Both the position numbers and the translations under genes were made by a program. Below, piece by piece: positions 1 to 3,692 of a stretch of 5,447 nucleotides of DNA. The DNA lies in assembly GCA_030611185.1 (NCBI GenBank), contig JAUWQG010000067.1, positions 1-5,447 of the forward strand. The letters run 5' to 3'. Each line of letters starts with the position of its first letter. Position 1 is the stretch's first letter. The notes beneath the pieces were generated by a model that worked only from the letters and a program-made list of their open reading frames with translations, had not been told where the DNA came from and did no database searches. This stretch comes from Nitrososphaerota archaeon (lineage in GTDB: Archaea > Thermoproteota > Nitrososphaeria > Nitrososphaerales > Nitrosopumilaceae).

Positions 1-27
1 CTAATAGTTGCAAAACAAGATTTAGCA

Positions 28-171
28 CTAGTAATTTTGAGTATCATCACTTTGCGCCTCATCTAATTCCTTTTGGACCCTTCTTCGTTTGAGCCATAAA
101 GATACGCCACCTGCAGCCATAGCGGTCAACAAAATAACTCCTGCCATTTGTAACTCTAGGGAATAAAACAC
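28..171 (-). CDS. Small single-pass membrane protein, unknown function
   Basis: Read on the minus strand from a GTG at 171, this gives 47 residues ending in TAG at 28-30. An ATG at 147 would give 39 residues. I prefer the GTG because a T-rich/TTTAAAAG element at 188-200 lies about 20-25 bases upstream, the spacing of a leaderless archaeal gene; the ATG lacks such a box. The frame stays open upstream to a stop at 241-243 but has no other usual start. One hydrophobic helix, roughly residues 9-27 (MAGVILLTAMAAGGVSLWL), is followed by KRRR and a polar acidic tail (ELDEAQSDDTQNY). By the positive-inside rule the tail faces the cytoplasm. No family is recognised. It diverges from the purP-family gene across about 100 bases. 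Coding is supported by the coherent helix, basic cluster and tail, but the gene is very short, so it could be chance. Confidence 0.5.
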   Translation of the reverse strand: MFYSLELQMAGVILLTAMAAGGVSLWLKRRRVQKELDEAQSDDTQNY

Positions 172-235
172 AAAATCATTAGAATTGCTTTTAAAAAAAA
201 TCTTGTGATCCTCTAATCGATCCGAATTATTGAAA

Positions 236-251
236 ATTAGCTATATTAGCT
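236..251 (+). promoter_or_regulatory. TATA box of the purP-family gene, overlapped by a 7-bp direct repeat
   Basis: TATATTA at 242-248 is centred 26 bases before the ATG at 271, the expected distance for a leaderless archaeal transcript starting at the A of ATG. The heptamer ATTAGCT occurs at 236-242 and again at 245-251, one copy overlapping each edge of the box, which could form a repressor site. The box is well supported by position; the operator idea is inference. Confidence 0.6.
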
Positions 252-270
252 CCTGTTTTGTACTCAAAAT

Positions 271-1362
271 ATGATAAAGTTCTCTGAGATCAAAAAAATA
301 GTAAATGATTACTCTGATGTACGTATAGGCGTTCTAGGAAGTCATTCAGCCCTGGAGGTAATGGATGGAGCAAAAGACGAGAATTTTCAAACATCAGTAT
401 ATTGCCAAAAAGGAAGGGAGGGACCATATCAGAGATTTGGAAGAATTGCAGATGAAATTGTCGTTTTAGATAAATTCAAAGATATGGCATCAGCTAAAAA
501 TCAAAAAATTCTCAGAGACACAAACACCATTGTTGTTCCTCATCGATCCTTAACAGTTTACCTTGGATACAAAATTCTTGAGAATTCCTTCAAGGTTCCA
601 ATTTTTGGAAATAGAAAACTATTCCAAGCAGAAGAGCGAACTGCCAAACGAAATCAATACTATCTGTTAGAAAAAGCCAGAATAAAATTTCCTAAGTTAT
701 TTAAAAATCCAAAAAACATCAACAGACCATGTATTGTTAAAGTTCAAGAAAAAAAAAGACCTCTAGAACGTGCATTTTTTACAGTTTCATCTTACAAAGA
801 CTATGTAGAAAAATCAGAAACCAAAATTAAACAAGGATTAATTTCAAGAAAAGATTTAGAAAAAGCCAGCATTGAAGAATTAGTAATTGGGACATACATG
901 AATTTTAACTATTTTCATACTCCGATTTCTAATCAAGTGGATTTTATTGGAATAGAGCGAAGGCTACAAACTAATGTTCATGACTTTAATGCACTTCCTG
1001 CAAGACAACAAATGGACATTAACATAGACCTTCAAAATATAGAGGTTGGACATACTCCTGCAAGCATTAGAGAATCACTTTTAGAAAAAGTAATAAAAAT
1101 GGGCGACAAGTTTGTAGCTGCTGTAAAAAGAGAATATGCTCCAGGAATTATTGGTCCATTTTCTCTACAAAGTGTAATTACAAAAGATTTGGAGTTAGTT
1201 GTCTACGATGTATCGTTACGAGTTCCGGGAAACCCAATTGTTGCAACAACTAGTCCATACACTAAATATCAATATGGGCAAACTTTTGGTGTTGGACGAA
1301 GAATTGCAATGGAGATTAAACGGGCTCAAGAAGAAGGACGATTAGACGAAATAGTTACCTAA
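271..1362 (+). CDS. purP: PurP-family ATP-grasp ligase (FAICAR synthetase or PurP-like paralogue)
   Basis: PurP uses ATP and formate to formylate AICAR to FAICAR, the penultimate step of IMP synthesis in archaea that lack the folate-dependent enzyme. This 363-residue protein has the family length and order. The N-terminal domain (DUF1246) carries GSHSALEVMDGAKDE at 23-37 and VPHRSL at 89-94. The ATP-grasp part (DUF1297) carries FNYFHTPISNQVDFIGIERR near 212-231, IIGPFSLQSVITKDLE near 293-308, VVYDVSLRVPGNP at 310-322, and GRRIAMEIK near the C terminus. An oddity: after VKV at 156-158 the usual glycine-rich loop (GAKGGRGYF-like) is replaced by QEKKRPLERAFF (159-170), and the usual Glu of the FEISAR-type motif is Asp313. 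A group of PurP-like paralogues with this kind of loop exists as far as I recall, so family membership is firm but FAICAR synthesis is not. The ATG at 271 has a well-placed TATA box and no Shine-Dalgarno. It is monocistronic and cytosolic. Confidence 0.85.
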   Translation: MIKFSEIKKIVNDYSDVRIGVLGSHSALEVMDGAKDENFQTSVYCQKGREGPYQRFGRIADEIVVLDKFKDMASAKNQKILRDTNTIVVPHRSLTVYLGYKILENSFKVPIFGNRKLFQAEERTAKRNQYYLLEKARIKFPKLFKNPKNINRPCIVKVQEKKRPLERAFFTVSSYKDYVEKSETKIKQGLISRKDLEKASIEELVIGTYMNFNYFHTPISNQVDFIGIERRLQTNVHDFNALPARQQMDINIDLQNIEVGHTPASIRESLLEKVIKMGDKFVAAVKREYAPGIIGPFSLQSVITKDLELVVYDVSLRVPGNPIVATTSPYTKYQYGQTFGVGRRIAMEIKRAQEEGRLDEIVT

Positions 1363-1400
1363 AAAAATTCAATACTTTTCAGTCATAGAAAATTGAAAAA

Positions 1401-1507
1401 GGCGTGAACCTCTTTTTTACAGAACTTTGAGAGATTTCCTCTCGTGGTCAGGTCTTTGAAAGCCTGATTGCCTTTTACGTTCTGCGAGGCTACGCGGTCT
1501 AATCGCC
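1401..1507. ncRNA. Candidate structured non-coding RNA, unidentified
   Basis: In this stretch 52 of 107 bases are G or C, against about 15% just downstream (1541-1640); in AT-rich archaea such islands usually mark RNA genes. It folds consistently. GGCG 1401-1404 pairs with CGCC 1504-1507, ACC 1408-1410 with GGT 1496-1498, and CAGAAC 1420-1425 with GTTCTG 1479-1484. That last stem encloses two hairpins: GAGAG 1429-1433 with CTCTC 1439-1443, and TCAGG 1448-1452 with CCTGA 1463-1467, the latter extended by CTT/AAG. TGCG 1483-1486 can pair with CGCG 1493-1496. No frame codes for protein. The strand is open. For minus, a TATA-like CTTAAATA (1551-1558) lies upstream and T-tracts (1396-1400 and 1361-1367) follow the closing stem. 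For plus, T7 at 1571-1577 could terminate. It is not tRNA or 5S rRNA, and I could not fit it to SRP or RNase P RNA. Confidence 0.45.
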
Positions 1508-1840
1508 AGATTTTACAACTAACGACATCAATTAGTATAGGAAATTAAAGTATTTAAGATATTGTATTAATTTTTTTAATAAACATGAACATAATATGTA
1601 AATTTTTTGAAGTATAGATCAAATATCTAGATTGAATTTAGAATAATGAAAATTATGAAAAAAATTTATGTTATTCAAAAAGTAAGAATAATTGTTAATT
1701 GGCCAGATTAGGAAATATATTGAATACCTAACGTTTTGTTTCAAATAATTAAAACGGTTTGATGTTTGAAATAGAATTGCTGGGTGCCAATTAACACCTA
1801 AATTAAAACTCTTTATGGTTGAATACAATAAATCCAGAAA
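1508..1840. other. AT-rich gene-free spacer
   Basis: I see no credible gene in this stretch. GC is about 15% in the first hundred bases or so, and the only long open frame (minus, 1619-1828) is a low-complexity Asn/Phe/Tyr/Ile string typical of AT-rich non-coding DNA. It contains T7 at 1571-1577, a possible plus-strand terminator, and the inverted repeat listed separately. It ends in the promoter of the zinc-ribbon gene, where a weak TATA-like CTTTATGG at 1811-1818 sits 23-30 bases before the ATG at 1841. Confidence 0.6.
1693..1796. repeat. 11-bp perfect inverted repeat enclosing nested hairpins
   Basis: TGTTAATTGGC at 1693-1703 is the exact reverse complement of GCCAATTAACA at 1786-1796. 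Between the arms lie two adjoining hairpins: TTAGG 1708-1712 with CCTAA 1727-1731, then CGTTTT 1732-1737 with AAAACG 1751-1756. TTTCAAA 1739-1745 can instead pair with TTTGAAA 1765-1771, and GGTG 1783-1786 with CACC 1795-1798 competes with the outer stem. This could be a folded RNA or leader upstream of the zinc-ribbon gene, or the relic of a small mobile element; no flanking target duplication is visible. AT-rich sequence makes short pairings cheap, so only the outer stem is convincing. Confidence 0.4.
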
Positions 1841-2101
1841 ATGACAAGAAATGTTTTCATTCGTGAAATAATTGCGATCCTAAAAGAGCCAAGGCTTTGT
1901 CCGACATGCAATAAAGAAGATAGACTAGAAAAAGACGTAGTGACTGAAAACAGATCAGGGGGGAAGACTATCCTATGTTCTCGCTGTGAGGCATTAATTG
2001 TAATTACAAATCAAAATATAAAAAAAGTGGAATTATCAGCTCCCAACGACGTTATGATTATGCTAAAAGAGCCTCATTTGATAAGAAAGGTAACTTATTG
2101 A
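1841..2101 (+). CDS. Small zinc-ribbon protein, unknown function
   Basis: An 86-residue cytosolic protein with one treble-clef or zinc-ribbon module: CPTC (Cys20, Cys23) and CSRC (Cys46, Cys49), separated by 22 residues including a basic/glycine turn (NRSGGK, 37-42). Four cysteines at this spacing should hold one zinc ion, as in many archaeal nucleic-acid-binding or adaptor proteins. A short segment is duplicated around the ribbon: LKEPRL at 14-19 and LKEPHL at 75-80, both encoded by CTAAAAGAGCC (1880-1890 and 2063-2073). The N- and C-terminal flanks might therefore pair as matching helices or strands. The ATG has a weak TATA-like element about 27 bases upstream. It stands alone, separated from its neighbours by long spacers. 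I do not recognise the family; transcription- or translation-related binding is only a guess. Confidence 0.75.
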   Translation: MTRNVFIREIIAILKEPRLCPTCNKEDRLEKDVVTENRSGGKTILCSRCEALIVITNQNIKKVELSAPNDVMIMLKEPHLIRKVTY

Positions 2102-2107
2102 TCAAAC

Positions 2108-2116
2108 AATATATTC
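2108..2116 (+). promoter_or_regulatory. TATA box for the candidate C/D guide RNA
   Basis: AATATATTC, core TATATT 2110-2115, lies just after the zinc-ribbon stop. It is about 26 bases before the box C-like element at 2138, so transcription would start at or just before the RNA. It is too far (about 130 bases) from the HD hydrolase start to be that gene's leaderless promoter. Confidence 0.4.
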
Positions 2117-2137
2117 TAGAAAAAAATTCCTTTGGTG

Positions 2138-2189
2138 CTGATGATTAAAGAAGCTATGTCTGAAAAATGATGAGTTTGCCGAATTATGA
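2138..2189 (+). ncRNA. Candidate C/D-box 2'-O-methylation guide sRNA
   Basis: The elements appear in the archaeal C/D order and at the right total size (52 bases). They are a box C-like CTGATGA 2138-2144, a 15-base spacer 2145-2159, box D' CTGA 2160-2163, a 3-base linker, box C' ATGATGA 2167-2173 (perfect RUGAUGA), a 12-base guide 2174-2185, and a degenerate box D ATGA 2186-2189. The complement of the second guide, AATTCGGCAAAC, closely resembles the archaeal 23S rRNA segment just before the conserved CCGUAACUUCGGGA block (around E. coli 1660). That match is from memory and was not aligned. The rule of five from box D would place methylation on the C paired with G2181. I could not assign the first guide. 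Weak points: box C starts with C instead of A/G, box D is ATGA instead of CTGA, and there is no clear terminal stem. Confidence 0.42.
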
Positions 2190-2242
2190 AGCGATTTATT
2201 TCTCAAATTGAAAACTCTACATATCAGATTAAATGATTTGAA

Positions 2243-2809
2243 TTGTTGGATGAATCAGTAGACATTGTGGTCAAGGCTCAAAATTTTGCACGTGAAAAGC
2301 ACAAAAATCAAAAACGAAAGGATGGAATAACTCCATTTTCAGAGCATCTAGAGGGAGTAGTAAATAGATTAAAAAATTTAGGAATTTCAAACCAAGATAT
2401 TTTGTGTTCTGCATGGCTTCATGATACTATAGAAGATACCGATACCACTTTTGATGAAATTAACGAAATATTTGGAAATACCATTTCTGTCTTAGTATTA
2501 TCCTTGACAAAAGATTTAGAACTATCAAAAAAACAAAGAGAGACACAATACATTCAGCAGCTTAAAGATTCAACTCTGCAGGCAAAAATAATAAAATTTT
2601 GTGATATTTCTGCAAATCTAAAAGATATTGCAAATGCACCCATATCAAAAACTCAAAAAAATAAGCAAATAAAAAAATTATTTCACTATCTTCGAGTAAT
2701 TAAGAATGGAGTGTCAGAAATTAAAGCAGAGTATCCTAAAATTCAAGAATTAGTAGATGGAATAAATTCTGTTGGTTCTAAATTCAGGCAACGGCCAATT
2801 ATAATTTGA
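2243..2809 (+). CDS. HD-domain phosphohydrolase, Mesh1/SpoT-hydrolase type
   Basis: A 188-residue protein consisting of one HD domain of the RelA/SpoT hydrolase branch, which in Mesh1 and SpoT removes the 3'-pyrophosphate of (p)ppGpp with Mn2+; Mesh1 can also dephosphorylate NADPH. Visible motifs: AREKHKNQKRKDG 16-28 (substrate-binding basic stretch), His35, HDTIED 60-65 (metal ligands His60 and Asp61, catalytic pair Glu64-Asp65), and KFCDISANLKDI 118-129 with metal ligand Asp121. All expected metal ligands are present. The Arg that often follows the last Asp is Ile122, as in other branches with Lys or Leu there. There is no synthetase, TGS or ACT domain, so it is a stand-alone small hydrolase; the lysine-rich C-terminal ~50 residues are helical. 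The start must be TTG at 2243 or 2246 (in-frame stop at 2234-2236), or GTG at 2267, which would still keep the domain. Its true substrate in an archaeon is unknown. Confidence 0.85.
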   Translation: MLDESVDIVVKAQNFAREKHKNQKRKDGITPFSEHLEGVVNRLKNLGISNQDILCSAWLHDTIEDTDTTFDEINEIFGNTISVLVLSLTKDLELSKKQRETQYIQQLKDSTLQAKIIKFCDISANLKDIANAPISKTQKNKQIKKLFHYLRVIKNGVSEIKAEYPKIQELVDGINSVGSKFRQRPIII

Positions 2810-2838
2810 AGTTTTATTGTGTGAATTTTGCAAATAAA

Positions 2839-2846
2839 TTTATTTA
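2839..2846 (+). promoter_or_regulatory. TATA box of the coiled-coil gene
   Basis: TTTATTTA is centred about 25 bases before the ATG at 2868, the leaderless spacing. This decides for ATG 2868 over the in-frame TTG at 2853, which would put the box only about 10 bases away. Confidence 0.55.
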
Positions 2847-2867
2847 CAAAATTTGGTACATTATAAA

Positions 2868-3065
2868 ATGACAGAGTTACCCAAGAATTTTCCAGAGTAT
2901 TCCATAATGTACAAGGCACTAGATAAAAAAATTAAAGAACTGAAAAATAAAAAATTACAAACAAAAGAAGAGTCTACTCTTGAGAAAATTCAGTCAGACA
3001 TTGACCAGTATCAAAAAGAAATGGACAAGATAAAAACTATTTTCCCTGAAAACTTTTTTGATTAA
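2868..3065 (+). CDS. Small coiled-coil protein, unknown function
   Basis: Sixty-five residues, highly charged, with no cysteine, signal peptide or membrane segment. After a short N-terminal segment (MTELPKNFPEYSIMYKAL) come two Lys/Glu-rich amphipathic helices, about 16-33 and 38-60, that would pack as a helical hairpin or dimeric coiled coil. It ends in the aromatic tail FPENFFD. The motif pair PKNFPEY near the start and IFPENFFD at the end gives it a matching head and tail. It has its own TATA box, so it is not simply co-transcribed with the HD hydrolase 58 bases upstream. It converges on the DUF151 gene with a single base between the stop codons, so their 3' transcripts must overlap. No family is recognised. 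An adaptor or subunit-binding role would be a guess. Confidence 0.7.
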   Translation: MTELPKNFPEYSIMYKALDKKIKELKNKKLQTKEESTLEKIQSDIDQYQKEMDKIKTIFPENFFD

Positions 3066-3066
3066 G

Positions 3067-3492
3067 TTATGCTTCCATGCTTGCTTTCAGGAGATTATTT
3101 CGGACCAAAATAGGTATTTTGTAAAATGCACCCAATGCCAAAGCATCTGAGGCACGATAATTTCTCAAAACCATGTCTTTTTTACCTGTAAAGTAGAGAT
3201 TTGCACGTAATACTTCGCCACTTTCATAGATTTTGACTTTGACTAACACCAGTTCATTTTCTTCACAGATATCTTCAATCATTTTGTAAATTGAAGGCGC
3301 AGAGTCTTCTGAGGTTTCAGAAAAACTTGAGATGTGTTTTGCAACTTCTCCTGAAAATGCCCTTATATGAAATTCTTTTCCATTTGATGCTTTAAGGACA
3401 ACCATTCCTTCAACAGCATATGGATCTACAAATCCAACATAATCAATCTTGACTGATTCATAATCAGGATCTTGTTCTTGATTAATATCCAT
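3067..3492 (-). CDS. Bifunctional nuclease (DUF151) family protein
   Basis: A 141-residue protein spanning a whole DUF151/BFN domain. Its order matches the family: VDPYAVEGMVVLKASNGKEFHIRAFSGEVAKHI (22-54), where bacterial members have the 'vvlL..g...lpI.ig..EA' strand-helix; SIYKMIEDICEENELVLVKVKIYE (67-90); then the signature RASDALALGAFYKIPILV (113-130), the 'R.SDAiaLA.r...PI.v' helix. Plant and bacterial members have been reported with RNase and DNase activity. In bacteria the domain is often a stand-alone protein of unclear role, and catalytic residues are not settled, so the name is a family label. The acidic N terminus (MDINQEQDPDYE) is an extension. The ATG has an excellent TATA box, and the gene is transcribed away from the CBS-TrkH gene across a 200-base divergent region. 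Probably soluble. Confidence 0.85.
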   Translation of the reverse strand: MDINQEQDPDYESVKIDYVGFVDPYAVEGMVVLKASNGKEFHIRAFSGEVAKHISSFSETSEDSAPSIYKMIEDICEENELVLVKVKIYESGEVLRANLYFTGKKDMVLRNYRASDALALGAFYKIPILVRNNLLKASMEA

Positions 3493-3511
3493 TGTATTAG
3501 TTAAAGTACAA

Positions 3512-3519
3512 ATTTTATA
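3512..3519 (-). promoter_or_regulatory. TATA box of the DUF151 gene
   Basis: On the minus strand TATAAAAT occupies 3519 down to 3512, which is 20-27 bases before the ATG whose A is at 3492. This fits a leaderless transcript; no Shine-Dalgarno is seen. Confidence 0.65.
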
Positions 3520-3617
3520 CTTATAAACACATGCTAAAACACGTCTTTACAACTTGGTTTTAATGCTCTTTTACTTTAAAATTCAATTTTACAGTTAGAC
3601 TTCCTAATAAAATAAAG

Positions 3618-3639
3618 TTTCATACGTAGTTTTCATACG
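3618..3639. repeat. Tandem 9-bp direct repeat in the divergent promoter region
   Basis: TTTCATACG occurs at 3618-3626 and 3631-3639, a 13-base period, about 22 bases upstream of the TATA-like box of the CBS-TrkH gene. Upstream of it lies a perfect palindrome with 7-bp arms, TAAAATT-c-AATTTTA at 3577-3591. The location suggests an activator or regulator site for the transporter; the palindrome is pure AT in its arms and may be chance. Confidence 0.35.
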
Positions 3640-3660
3640 ATCAATAACGATTTACCCCAA

Positions 3661-3668
3661 ATTATTTA
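3661..3668 (+). promoter_or_regulatory. Probable TATA box of the CBS-TrkH gene
   Basis: ATTATTTA lies 25-32 bases before the ATG at 3693. The match to an archaeal TATA box is moderate and the distance slightly long, but it is the best candidate and agrees with a leaderless start. Confidence 0.4.
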
Positions 3669-3692
3669 ACATGAATAATAAATCATAGCTTA

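Noticed and set aside
1401..1475. SRP RNA-like words GTGAACC (1404-1410) and GGTCAGG (1446-1452) inside the GC-rich island
   Set aside because: In SRP RNA these lie close together around helix 8, with a GNAR-type loop followed by AGCA. Here they are 35 bases apart, the AGCA side is missing, and an archaeal SRP RNA needs about 300 bases.
1401..1507. tRNA (possibly with an intron), 5S rRNA or H/ACA RNA
   Set aside because: There is no T-loop GGTTCRANYCC on either strand and no 5S signature. ACA at 1515-1517 is 8 bases past the closing stem, without a convincing pseudouridylation pocket or kink-turn.
1693..1796. Insertion sequence or MITE
   Set aside because: There is no transposase and no flanking target-site duplication, and only one copy is visible in the window. 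Kept only as an inverted repeat.
1619..1828. 69-codon minus-strand open frame
   Set aside because: It lies in DNA of very low GC, its protein is a low-complexity Asn/Phe/Tyr/Ile string with no motif, and it overlaps the inverted repeat. It is best explained as a chance frame.
2853..2867. TTG at 2853 as start of the coiled-coil gene
   Set aside because: ATG 2868 has a TATA box at the leaderless distance; the TTG would lie only about 10 bases from it.
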